The position numbers were made by a program, and so were the translations under genes. From Rhizobium laguerreae (lineage in GTDB: Bacteria > Pseudomonadota > Alphaproteobacteria > Rhizobiales > Rhizobiaceae): a stretch of 64,000 nucleotides of DNA. Positions within the stretch are counted from its first letter, which is position 1, and each line of letters begins with the position of its first letter. Positions 1 to 8,153 of the stretch are shown here, one piece after another. Location of the stretch: NCBI RefSeq assembly GCF_002008165.1, contig NZ_MRDM01000014.1, positions 1,430,972 through 1,494,971 on the forward strand, read 5' to 3'. The notes under the pieces are model-generated. The model made no database searches. It was not told the DNA's origin and saw nothing but the letters and a program-made list of their open reading frames with translations.

Positions 1-969
1 CGTCTCAAGGAGATGGATGCTCCAGCGCAGATCCACTGCGGCCGCCTCGACCCAGGCGTGGATGCTTTGATCGCCCCTCAAGGCAAGATCGTTGATCCTT
101 GCATAAAGGCCGGGATCGGCGGGATCGATCGACAGATGCTGGTAGAGCGAGGCGAGCGAAGCACGATGCTCGAGCGGCGTCGATTTGCCGTCGGCAAACA
201 GCAGCGCCATGCCGATCTCGCCGGCATTGCCGTTGGTGCCGCGGTAGAGCTCGCCATTCAGAATGAGGCCGGCGCCGATGCCATAACCGACGAAGAGGCA
301 GACGGCATGGTCGATGCCGTGGGCAGCTCCCACCATGCGCTCGGCGGTCGCCGCCGCCGCCGCATCGTTCTGCAAACCGACATCGAGCCCGGTGCCGGCG
401 GTCAGCGTTTCCAACAACGGAAATTTTTGCCAGGCCTCCATCATCCACGGATCATCGCCGCTGCCGGCGACTCCGAAAGGCCCGGGCATGGCGGCGCCGA
501 GGCCGACCAGCCGCTTTTCCGACTGCTGGACGATCCCGGCAAGCTTTGAGCGTATGCCGGCGACGAGATCGAGGATGACCTTCGTCCCGTTCGACGGACC
601 TCCGGGTGGTAGTCCTGCCTCATCACGCACGAGAACGCTGCCGACAAGATCGACGGCGACCGCCCGCGTCACATGCCGATCGATCTGCAGGCCGATTGCA
701 AAGGCGCCTTCGGGCACGAGACGATAGGGTGTCGACGGCTGCCCTCTGCCCCCCCTCACCGCCTCTTGCGAACTGACGAGACCGTCGCGCTCGAGCTCCT
801 CGATGATATTCGACACCGTCTGCTTGGTCAGCCGCGTCGCCCGTGCCAGATCGGCGCGTGAAAGCGCGCCGTTGATCCTCAGGGCATCGATCATCACGCG
901 CCGGTTATGCGCGCTGGTGCCTTCGTGATTGGTGCCGCTCTTGGCCCGGATCGGGCGGCTGTCATTCAT
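1..969 (-). CDS. ROK-family transcriptional repressor (partial)
   Basis: The reading frame is open from the ATG at 969 to the left edge, so the C-terminus is missing (323 codons visible). Residues about 20-75 form a winged helix-turn-helix (ALSRADLARATRLTKQTVSN); from about residue 95 the ROK/sugar-kinase fold follows, with the glycine-rich stretch GYGIGAGLILNGELYRG and GNAGEIG. ROK repressors of the NagC/XylR type bind a sugar or sugar phosphate and release DNA. A GAGGG Shine-Dalgarno lies 8 bases before the start. The gene diverges from the sugar importer operon at 1193, which it probably controls through the palindrome at 1012-1032. The ligand is not evident from the sequence. Confidence 0.9.
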   Translation of the reverse strand, partial: MNDSRPIRAKSGTNHEGTSAHNRRVMIDALRINGALSRADLARATRLTKQTVSNIIEELERDGLVSSQEAVRGGRGQPSTPYRLVPEGAFAIGLQIDRHVTRAVAVDLVGSVLVRDEAGLPPGGPSNGTKVILDLVAGIRSKLAGIVQQSEKRLVGLGAAMPGPFGVAGSGDDPWMMEAWQKFPLLETLTAGTGLDVGLQNDAAAAATAERMVGAAHGIDHAVCLFVGYGIGAGLILNGELYRGTNGNAGEIGMALLFADGKSTPLEHRASLASLYQHLSIDPADPGLYARINDLALRGDQSIHAWVEAAAVDLRWSIHLLET

Positions 970-990
970 GTGCAATTCCCTCTTGACTCC

Positions 991-1032
991 AATAGAATGT
1001 TAAAGAAGTAATAAGTCAAGACACTTGACTTA
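991..1032 (-). promoter_or_regulatory. ROK repressor promoter with overlapping palindromic operator
   Basis: On the minus strand a -35-like TTGACT (1014-1019) is followed after 17 bases by TCTATT (991-996), about 22 bases before the ROK start. A perfect inverted repeat, TAAGTCAAG-ACA-CTTGACTTA, spans 1012-1032 and covers the -35 element. A repressor bound here would block its own promoter. The repeat also lies 161 bases upstream of the importer operon start at 1193, so it could act on both transcripts. Sequence symmetry is direct observation; the assignment to the ROK protein is inference from position. Confidence 0.6.
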
Positions 1033-1192
1033 ATGAGGAACCGGAGAGTTCCAGGGAACGCAGGAGCCGGGCAACGGCTCCGACGACGCTCCGAGGCGAC
1101 GAACCGGCACGCTTTCCGCGCGTGCCTTCTCGAACACCGATGGCGGAGGACCGCCCTCGGCAATGCGTAAATGTCAAAAACTGGAGGCTGCA

Positions 1193-2431
1193 ATGCTGAA
1201 ATCCTTTAACAAGACGCTTCTGGGTGCGGCCTTGATCGGCGCATCCCTTGCGCCGCATGCTTTCGCCGAAACGACGCTGAACGCGCTTTTCATGGCGCAG
1301 GCCGCCTATAGCGAGGCCGATGTGCGCGCCATGACCGACGCCTTCGCCAAGGCGAACCCCGATATCAAGGTCAATCTCGAATTCGTTCCCTATGAAGGCC
1401 TGCACGACAAGACGGTGCTGGCGCAGGGTTCCGGCGGCGGCTACGACGTCGTCCTCTTCGATGTCATCTGGCCGGCCGAATACGCCACCAACAAGGTGCT
1501 GGTCGACGTCTCCTCGCGCCTCACCGACGAGATGAAGAAGGGTGTGCTGCCGGGCGCCTGGACCACCGTGCAATATGACGGCAAATATTACGGCATGCCG
1601 TGGATCCTCGACACCAAATACCTGTTCTACAACAAGGAAATCCTCGAAAAGGCCGGCATCAAGGCGCCGCCGAAAACCTGGGACGAACTGACCGAGCAGG
1701 CAAAGACGATCAAGGACAAGGGCCTGCTCGCCACGCCGATCGCCTGGAGCTGGCCGCAGGCAGAAGCCGCGATCTGCGACTACACCACGCTCGTCAGCGC
1801 CTATGGCGGCGATTTCCTTAAGGACGGCAAGCCGGCCTTCCAGACCGGCGGCGGCCTCGATGCGCTGAAATACATGGTTTCCAGCTATTCCTCGGGCCTC
1901 ACCAATCCGAACTCCAAGGAATTCCTCGAAGAGGACGTCCGCAAGGTCTTCGAAAACGGCGATGCCGCCTTCGCGCTGAACTGGACCTACATGTACAACA
2001 TGGCCAACAACCCGAAGGACAGCAAGGTCGCGGGCAAGGTTGGCGTCGTGCCGGCGCCGGGTATTGCCGGCAAGAGCGAGGCTTCGGCCGTCAACGGCTC
2101 GATGGGTCTCGGCATCACCTCAGCCAGCCAGCATCCTGAAGAGGCCTGGAAATACATTACCTTCATGACCTCGCAGGCAACGCAGAATGCCTATGCCAAG
2201 CTCAGCCTGCCGATCTGGGCCTCCTCCTATGAGGATCCTGATGTCACCAAGGGCCAGGAAGAGTTGATCTCCGCCGCCAAGATCGGCCTTGCCGCAATGT
2301 ATCCGCGTCCGACGACGCCGAAATATCAGGAGCTCTCGACCGCGCTGCAGCAGGCGATCCAGGAAGCGCTGCTTGGCCAGTCCTCGCCCGAGGACGCGCT
2401 GAAGTCGGCCGCCGACAATAGCGGCCTCTGA
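1193..2431 (+). CDS. ABC sugar transporter, periplasmic substrate-binding protein
   Basis: A 412-residue family 1 extracellular solute-binding protein of a CUT1-type importer. The start at 1193 is preferred over an ATG 30 bases upstream because GGAGG sits five bases before it and the protein then opens with a clean signal peptide (MLKSFNKTLLGAALIGASLA, cleavage near AFAET). The mature part has the usual binding-protein features, for example YDVVLFDVIWPAEYA and YGMPWILDTKYLFYN. It is the first gene of the operon reaching to 7256 and delivers substrate to the two permeases that follow. The SIS and PfkB genes in the operon suggest an amino sugar or glycated amine as substrate, which is inference. 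Confidence 0.9.
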   Translation: MLKSFNKTLLGAALIGASLAPHAFAETTLNALFMAQAAYSEADVRAMTDAFAKANPDIKVNLEFVPYEGLHDKTVLAQGSGGGYDVVLFDVIWPAEYATNKVLVDVSSRLTDEMKKGVLPGAWTTVQYDGKYYGMPWILDTKYLFYNKEILEKAGIKAPPKTWDELTEQAKTIKDKGLLATPIAWSWPQAEAAICDYTTLVSAYGGDFLKDGKPAFQTGGGLDALKYMVSSYSSGLTNPNSKEFLEEDVRKVFENGDAAFALNWTYMYNMANNPKDSKVAGKVGVVPAPGIAGKSEASAVNGSMGLGITSASQHPEEAWKYITFMTSQATQNAYAKLSLPIWASSYEDPDVTKGQEELISAAKIGLAAMYPRPTTPKYQELSTALQQAIQEALLGQSSPEDALKSAADNSGL

Positions 2432-2504
2432 TCAAGCATGAAATCCCGGGCGGCGCCTGCCGTCGCCCGGTCTCCAGAACCTATGAAGAATAAGGGTGGC
2501 CTCG

Positions 2505-3389
2505 ATGTCGAGCACTTGGCTGACAACGCGCGCGTGGCTTTTGATGCTACCGCTTCTCGTGGTCATGATTTCAGTCATCGGCTGGCCTCTGATCGATACC
2601 GTCGGCCTTTCCTTCACCGACGCCAGGCTGGTCGGCACGGAAGGCAGCTTCGTCGGCATCGACAATTACGTGAAGATGATCTCCGGTTCGAATTTCCAGC
2701 GCACGCTCGTCACGACCGCATGGTTCGCAATCGTCTCGGTCGCCGCCGAAATGGTGATCGGCGTGCTCGCCGCCCTGCTGCTGAACCAGCAATTCCGCGG
2801 CCGGACCGCGCTTCGTGCCCTGATGATCCTACCCTGGGCGCTGCCGACCGTCGTCAACGCCACGCTCTGGCGGCTGATCTACAATCCGGAATATGGCGCG
2901 CTGAATGCCGCCTTGACACAGCTCGGCCTGTTAGAAGCCTACCGCTCCTGGCTCGGCGAGCCGGGCACGGCGCTGGCGGCCCTGATCGTCGCCGACTGCT
3001 GGAAGAATTTCCCGCTGGTGGCGCTGATCGCGCTGGCTGCACTCCAGGCCGTGCCGCGCGACATCACCGCCGCCTCGCTGGTCGACGGCGCCGGCGCTTT
3101 CGCCCGCTTCCGTTTCGTCATCCTGCCCTATCTCGCCGGCCCGCTGATGGTGGCCCTGGTGTTGCGCACGATTGAAGCCTTCAAGGTCTTCGACATCATC
3201 TGGGTCATGACCCGCGGCGGCCCGGCCAACAGCACCCGCACGCTGTCGATCCTCGTCTATCAGGAAGCCTTCTCTTTCCAACGGGCAGGCTCCGGCGCCT
3301 CCTTGGCGTTGATCGTCACGCTGCTGGTGACGCTGCTTGCTGCCGGCTACGCCGCCCTGGTGCGCAAGACCGCGGGGAGTGCAGCCTGA
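2505..3389 (+). CDS. ABC sugar transporter, inner-membrane permease (MalF type)
   Basis: A 294-residue permease with six predicted membrane segments, beginning with LLMLPLLVVMISVIGWPL. Near residue 190 is the EAA loop that docks the ATPase (AASLVDGAGAFARFRFVILP). The ATG at 2505 is preferred over the GTG at 2496 because the AAGGGTGG stretch then falls at a normal Shine-Dalgarno distance; the GTG would add only three residues. Its stop overlaps the start of the next permease (TGATG), a sign of coupled translation. It forms the channel together with the product at 3389. Confidence 0.9.
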   Translation: MSSTWLTTRAWLLMLPLLVVMISVIGWPLIDTVGLSFTDARLVGTEGSFVGIDNYVKMISGSNFQRTLVTTAWFAIVSVAAEMVIGVLAALLLNQQFRGRTALRALMILPWALPTVVNATLWRLIYNPEYGALNAALTQLGLLEAYRSWLGEPGTALAALIVADCWKNFPLVALIALAALQAVPRDITAASLVDGAGAFARFRFVILPYLAGPLMVALVLRTIEAFKVFDIIWVMTRGGPANSTRTLSILVYQEAFSFQRAGSGASLALIVTLLVTLLAAGYAALVRKTAGSAA

Positions 3390-4234
3390 TGGAACGCCAG
3401 AGCCCACTTTTTTCCGCCTTCATTCACCTCTGCGCGCTGCTGCTTGCCGCCGTCATCCTGGCGCCGATCCTATGGCTGTTCATCATGAGCATCTCGCCGG
3501 CCGCCGACCTTGCGGCAAAGCCGCTGCGCTGGTGGCCGCAGACGGCGGATTTCTCTCGCTACGGCGTGCTGCTCTCGACGCTCGAAAACAGCGCCGGCGC
3601 CGCCTTCACCTCGTCGCTGCGCAACAGCATAGAGGTGGCGGGCATGGCGACGATCGCCGCCATCGCGCTCGCCATACCGGCCGGATGGGCCGTGTCGCGT
3701 ACGCCTGCTGTGGGATGGTCGCTGTCGATGGTCATCGCCACCTATATGCTGCCGCCGGTGGCGCTCGCCGTGCCGCTTTACATGGGCCTTTCCCATCTCG
3801 GCATGCTGAACAACGTCTTCGGCCTCGCCCTCGTCTATCTCACCATCCTTGCGCCCTTCACCACTTGGCTGATGAAGTCGGGTTTCGATTCCATCCCGCG
3901 CGAGATCGAATCCGCCGCGATGATCGACGGCGCCGGCCTGTTTCAGACGCTGCGCATCATCACGCTGCCGCTCGCCGCCCCCGTGGTGGCGACGTCAAGC
4001 CTCTTTGCCTTCCTACTTGCCTGGGATGAATTCTTCTATGCGCTGCTCTTCACTTCCGACCAGCGCGCCAAGACGCTGACCGTCGCCATTGCCGATCTCG
4101 CCGGCGGCCGCGTTTCCGATTACGGACTGATCGCGACGGCAGGTGTGCTCGCCGCCCTGCCCCCGGTGCTGATTGGTCTTCTCATGCAACGCGCCCTGAT
4201 TTCGGGGCTCACCAGCGGCGGCGTCAAGGGATGA
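3389..4234 (+). CDS. ABC sugar transporter, inner-membrane permease (MalG type)
   Basis: A 281-residue second permease of the CUT1 importer. The first membrane helix is at about residues 10-32; the EAA motif region is EIESAAMIDGAGLFQTLRII with the following LPLAAP. The start overlaps the stop of the upstream permease by one base and the stop overlaps the reading frame of the SIS gene, so the genes are tightly coupled. It pairs with the MalF-type permease to form the transmembrane pore. Confidence 0.9.
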   Translation: MERQSPLFSAFIHLCALLLAAVILAPILWLFIMSISPAADLAAKPLRWWPQTADFSRYGVLLSTLENSAGAAFTSSLRNSIEVAGMATIAAIALAIPAGWAVSRTPAVGWSLSMVIATYMLPPVALAVPLYMGLSHLGMLNNVFGLALVYLTILAPFTTWLMKSGFDSIPREIESAAMIDGAGLFQTLRIITLPLAAPVVATSSLFAFLLAWDEFFYALLFTSDQRAKTLTVAIADLAGGRVSDYGLIATAGVLAALPPVLIGLLMQRALISGLTSGGVKG

Positions 4235-4236
4235 AC

Positions 4237-5253
4237 ATGACAGAAGAAAGAACCCGGCCGGCCGGACTTGCGGCGATCGATCGCGAAATGGCGCGCCCGC
4301 ATGCCGATGCGATCACCTCCTATGAAGCGGCCCAGCCGATGGCGGCAAGGGCTGCGGCTTCGCTGAAAAAGACCGGCAGGCTGCTGCTCATCGGCATGGG
4401 CGGCTCGCATGCCGTCAACCGCGCCGTCGAACCGCTCTACCGGGCGCTCGGCATCGATGCCGTCGCCTTGCCCCTGTCTGAACAGCTCGGCCAGCCGTTG
4501 CCGATCGCCGGCAGGACGATCTTTGTCACCTCGCAGTCCGGCGAAAGCGCCGAGGTCGTGCGTTGGTTCAGCGAGACCGGCGGCACGGAGGAGACTTTCG
4601 GCCTGACACTCGAAGGTAATTCCTTCCTCGCAAGAACCGCTCCGTCGCTGGTGGGCAGCGGCGGCACCGAGCTTGCCTTCGCCGCGACCCGCAGCCTAAC
4701 GGTGACTTTCGCCCTGCATCTGGCAATCCTTTCCGCCCTCGGCGAAGATCCTGACACCGCCCTTGCCGCCCTCAGGGCGCCGGAAGATCATGACATCGCC
4801 GCCGCACTCTCGGCGCTGGAAAACGTCGCGACCATTGTCACGTCAGGCCGCCGGTTGCAGGGTATCGCCGAGGCGCTCGCACTCGGCTTGACCGAGCTGT
4901 CGCGCCGTCCCTGCTTCTCGCTCGAAGGCGGCCAGCTGCGCCACGGGCCGATGGAGATGCTGGGGCCGGAAATCGGCGTCGTGCTGTTCCGCGGCTTGGA
5001 CGAGACGGCTGGCCTGGTGACGGCAATGGCGACATCCGCCGTCGAGACCGGCGCCCCGGTCATCCTGTTCGACGCCTCGGGCGAAGCGCCGGTCGCCGGT
5101 GCGGTGACGATCCGCTTTGCCCCGGCCACCGGTCTTGCCGCGATTTTCGCCATGCTGCCGGTCGCCCAGCGGCTGATGATCGCCTTTGCCGACGCCCGCG
5201 TGGATAATGCGGGAACGCCGGTTCGATCGACCAAAATCACCCGGAGCGAATGA
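4237..5253 (+). CDS. SIS-domain sugar isomerase/deglycase
   Basis: A 338-residue cytoplasmic protein with two SIS (sugar isomerase) domains, similar in plan to the isomerase half of GlmS and to AgaS/FrlB deglycases. Visible motifs are LLIGMGGSHAVNRA, the phosphosugar-binding FVTSQSGESAEVV, and GGQLRHGPMEML, which matches the ELKHGP region of GlmS. An ATG at 4231 overlaps the permease stop, but the ATG at 4237 has AAGGG at proper spacing and is preferred. Lying between the transporter and a PfkB kinase, it probably deaminates or deglycates an imported, phosphorylated amine-sugar. The exact substrate is unresolved. Confidence 0.85.
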   Translation: MTEERTRPAGLAAIDREMARPHADAITSYEAAQPMAARAAASLKKTGRLLLIGMGGSHAVNRAVEPLYRALGIDAVALPLSEQLGQPLPIAGRTIFVTSQSGESAEVVRWFSETGGTEETFGLTLEGNSFLARTAPSLVGSGGTELAFAATRSLTVTFALHLAILSALGEDPDTALAALRAPEDHDIAAALSALENVATIVTSGRRLQGIAEALALGLTELSRRPCFSLEGGQLRHGPMEMLGPEIGVVLFRGLDETAGLVTAMATSAVETGAPVILFDASGEAPVAGAVTIRFAPATGLAAIFAMLPVAQRLMIAFADARVDNAGTPVRSTKITRSE

Positions 5254-6183
5254 ATGCGGCCGCTTGCAGTCATCGGCAATGTCAACGTCGACCTGATCCT
5301 TGGACCGACTGCCCCTTGGCCGAAGGCCGGGACGGAAATCATCGTCGATCATGACGAGTTGCGCGTCGGCGGGGCCGCCGGCAACAGCGCGCTCGCCTGG
5401 CAAGCGCTCGGCGTCGAATTCGAGATCGCCGCCAATATCGGCAGTGATCAGTTCGGCCGCTGGCTGAGCGAAGCCTTCGGCCACCGTTCCGACAAGTGGC
5501 CCGTACGTCCTGAGAAAACGACGCTCTCCGTCGGCATCACCCATCCTGACGGCGAGCGCACCTTCTTCACGACGAGGGGCCACCTGCCGCGTTTCAGCCT
5601 GGCAGACGTTTTCGCCGTCATCGAGGGCGCAAGACTGCAGGGCGGCTACGCGCTTCTCTGCGGCTCGTTCCTGACCGACGATCTGACAGAAGAATACGGC
5701 AAGTTCTTCGATTGGGCCGACAGCCATGGCATCACCGTTGCGCTCGATACCGGCTGGCCACTCGACGGCTGGACAGACGAGAATTGCGCAGCGACACGCG
5801 CCTGGCTTTCGCGCAGCGGTGTCGCGCTGCTGAACGAGGTCGAATCGACGACACTTGCCGGCATCGCCGATCCGATCGAGGCCGCGCGTCAGATCAAATC
5901 GCATATGCCGGCGGGTGCGATCGTCGTCGTCAAACGCGGCCCGGACGGGGCTCTCACGATCGGGCCTGACGGCAGCTTGGTTTCGGTGGCAGCACCCGTT
6001 GTCGATGTCGTCGATACGATCGGCGCCGGCGATGTCTTCAACGCCGCCTTTCTCGCCGCGCTCGCAAGCGGTGAGCCGCTGGTTTCCTGCCTGATGGCGG
6101 GAACCGAGGTTGCCTCGCGCGCCATCTCCACTCTTCCCCGCAACTATGGCCGCCCGACATCTCTTCAGGAGCCCTTGCGATGA
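5254..6183 (+). CDS. PfkB-family carbohydrate kinase
   Basis: A 309-residue ribokinase/PfkB-type kinase. The N-terminal motif VGGAAGNSALAWQALG and the C-terminal signature DTIGAGDVFNAAF, whose Asp is the catalytic base, are both intact. It starts directly after the SIS gene stop (TGA-ATG) and its end overlaps the ATPase gene (ATGA). It likely phosphorylates the imported sugar or amine-sugar so that the SIS protein can act on it, as FrlD does for FrlB; this pairing is inferred from gene order. Confidence 0.88.
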   Translation: MRPLAVIGNVNVDLILGPTAPWPKAGTEIIVDHDELRVGGAAGNSALAWQALGVEFEIAANIGSDQFGRWLSEAFGHRSDKWPVRPEKTTLSVGITHPDGERTFFTTRGHLPRFSLADVFAVIEGARLQGGYALLCGSFLTDDLTEEYGKFFDWADSHGITVALDTGWPLDGWTDENCAATRAWLSRSGVALLNEVESTTLAGIADPIEAARQIKSHMPAGAIVVVKRGPDGALTIGPDGSLVSVAAPVVDVVDTIGAGDVFNAAFLAALASGEPLVSCLMAGTEVASRAISTLPRNYGRPTSLQEPLR

Positions 6184-7256
6184 GCGCGCTCGACATTCAG
6201 AACATCCGCAAGGCCTACGGCGACATCGAGACGCTGAAAGGCATCGACATCTCGCTGGAAAGCGGCGAATTCCTGGTGCTGCTCGGCTCCTCCGGCTGCG
6301 GCAAATCCACCCTGCTGAACATCATCGCCGGCCTTGCCGAGGCAACGAGCGGCGATGTCAGGATCGGCGGCCGCTCGTTGCTCGGCGTGCATCCGAAGGA
6401 CCGTGACATCGCCATGGTCTTTCAATCCTACGCGCTCTATCCCAATCTGACGGTGCACCGGAACATCGGTTTCGGCCTGGAAATGCGCAAGGTGGCAGCA
6501 CCCGAGCGCGACAGAGCCGTGCGTGATGCCGCCAAGCTCCTGCAGATCGAAAACCTCCTCGAGCGCAAGCCGAGCCAGCTTTCCGGCGGCCAGCGCCAGC
6601 GGGTCGCGATCGGTCGCGCGCTGGTGCGCAAACCTGAGGTATTCCTCTTCGACGAGCCGCTCTCTAATCTTGACGCCAAGCTGCGCATGGAGATGCGCAC
6701 CGAGATCAAGCGGCTGCATCAGATGCTGAAGACCACGGTCGTCTACGTCACCCATGACCAGATCGAGGCTATGACCCTTGCAAGCCGCATCGCCGTCATG
6801 CGCGACGGCCGCATCGAGCAGCTGGGTACGCCGGAGGAGATCTACAACCATCCGGCAACGCTCTATGTCGCGACCTTCGTCGGCGCGCCGCCGATGAACC
6901 TGCTGAAGGCGACGGCGGCGCGCGACGGTGGCCTGGCGCTTTCAGGCACCGATGCGATCCTGCCCCTGCCCACCCGTTTCCGCGAGGCGGTCGGCAATGG
7001 CCGCGACCTTATCCTCGGCATCCGTCCCGAGGCGCTTCGCACGGACGGCGCCGGCCCGTCGATCGAGGCAACCCTTGAGGTCGCAGAGCTGACCGGCCCG
7101 GAACTCGTCGTCACCGCCCTTGCCGGAAATCAGCGCCTGATGGCCTGCCTGCCGCCACGCACGCCGATCCGCAACAACGAAAAGCTCACCCTCTTTTTCG
7201 ACGAGGAGGCGATGCATCTCTTCGATCCGCAAACCGGCCTCAGCTGCAGCCGTTAG
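6180..7256 (+). CDS. ABC sugar transporter, ATPase (UgpC/MsmK type)
   Basis: A 358-residue ATPase of the MalK/UgpC/MsmK group, the energy unit of the importer encoded from 1193. Walker A is GSSGCGKSTLLN (about residue 36), the signature is LSGGQRQRVAIGRAL, Walker B is FLFDEPLSNLDAKL and the switch is VTHDQ. The C-terminal 120 residues form the OB-type regulatory domain (LILGIRPEAL). It is the last gene of the operon, with a 4-base overlap with the PfkB gene, and converges on the GH16 gene only 21 bases away. Confidence 0.92.
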   Translation: MSALDIQNIRKAYGDIETLKGIDISLESGEFLVLLGSSGCGKSTLLNIIAGLAEATSGDVRIGGRSLLGVHPKDRDIAMVFQSYALYPNLTVHRNIGFGLEMRKVAAPERDRAVRDAAKLLQIENLLERKPSQLSGGQRQRVAIGRALVRKPEVFLFDEPLSNLDAKLRMEMRTEIKRLHQMLKTTVVYVTHDQIEAMTLASRIAVMRDGRIEQLGTPEEIYNHPATLYVATFVGAPPMNLLKATAARDGGLALSGTDAILPLPTRFREAVGNGRDLILGIRPEALRTDGAGPSIEATLEVAELTGPELVVTALAGNQRLMACLPPRTPIRNNEKLTLFFDEEAMHLFDPQTGLSCSR

Positions 7257-7277
7257 CGACGGCTGTCCGTCAGCTGT

Positions 7278-8105
7278 TCAATTCGCTGCGTCAGTAGGCT
7301 TCCGCTGGTACACGTGAATATAGTCGACGAGTAGAATGGAAGGATTCGGCGTTTCATCGATCGGCCAGCCCGAGCCGAGTGCCAGGTTCACCAGCGGATA
7401 GAACGGCATGTGGAATTCCTTCGGCGTGTCGAAGCTCCAGATGAACTTACGGTCGAAGTAGAAGCTCGTCTTGTCGGCTTGGATATCGACGCCGTAGGTG
7501 TGATAGTCGCTGTTCAAAATTCCGTCCTGGACCTTTTGCCAATAGCCGCCGGTGCTGTTCTGACCGCCCTGGCTCTGACGCCAGATATGAAAGCCCATGC
7601 TGAATTCGTAGGGCGCGCGTCCATAATATTCCAGGACGTCAATCTCGGCGGTGTATTTCGACCGGTCGAGCCCGATCAGCCAGAATGCCGGCCAGACGCC
7701 CTTGCCAGGCGGCAGCTTCATCCTTGCTTCGAAATAGCCGAACTGCTGCGAGAACCCTTCGCCTTTCGGGTTCACCGACGACAGCAGGCCTGAGCGCCAG
7801 GTTCCATCGGCCTCCTTGCGCGCTTCGATCTTTAGAATTCCCTGATCGGTGGTAAACGGAAAGCCGGGGGCCGGATCTGTGAAACGGGCGTCGCCGAAAT
7901 CGCCGTTCCAGGGCGTATGGGCGATCCAACGGGAACTTCTCTCCCCCCAGGCCGAGACGTCGAGACTGTCGAAACTCTCCTCGAACGTCAGCTGGTACGC
8001 AGCGATGTTGAGCGGTTCCTGGGCCACGCTGGGCTGGCCGGGCAACGCCCCCAGACCGAGAACGATAAGCAAACCCAGAGCCTTAGAAGATATTCCGTAA
8101 CGCAT
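7278..8105 (-). CDS. Secreted glycoside hydrolase family 16 (beta-glucanase type)
   Basis: A 275-residue GH16 enzyme with a signal peptide (LLIVLGLGALPGQPSVAQ). The family active site ExDxxE is intact as AEIDVLEYYG near residue 150, and PAFWLIG precedes it as in ExoK-like glucanases. The ATG at 8105 is chosen because GGAGGA lies six bases before it; an upstream ATG at 8144 has no such site. GH16 enzymes of rhizobia trim newly made exopolysaccharide to lower-mass forms, and this gene ends the leftward polysaccharide operon next to the flippase, so the same role is likely. Confidence 0.88.
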   Translation of the reverse strand: MRYGISSKALGLLIVLGLGALPGQPSVAQEPLNIAAYQLTFEESFDSLDVSAWGERSSRWIAHTPWNGDFGDARFTDPAPGFPFTTDQGILKIEARKEADGTWRSGLLSSVNPKGEGFSQQFGYFEARMKLPPGKGVWPAFWLIGLDRSKYTAEIDVLEYYGRAPYEFSMGFHIWRQSQGGQNSTGGYWQKVQDGILNSDYHTYGVDIQADKTSFYFDRKFIWSFDTPKEFHMPFYPLVNLALGSGWPIDETPNPSILLVDYIHVYQRKPTDAAN

Positions 8106-8153
8106 TCTGTTCCTCCGAAAACACCAAACATCGTTGGACTGCACTTGTCTCGA

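Noticed and set aside
2438..3175. Long reading frame overlapping the MalF-type permease gene
   Set aside because: It is an alternative frame with low-complexity Arg/Pro sequence; the permease frame has clear membrane and EAA motifs.
4843..5904. Long open frame antisense to the SIS and PfkB genes
   Set aside because: Composition-driven shadow frame; both sense genes have intact motifs.
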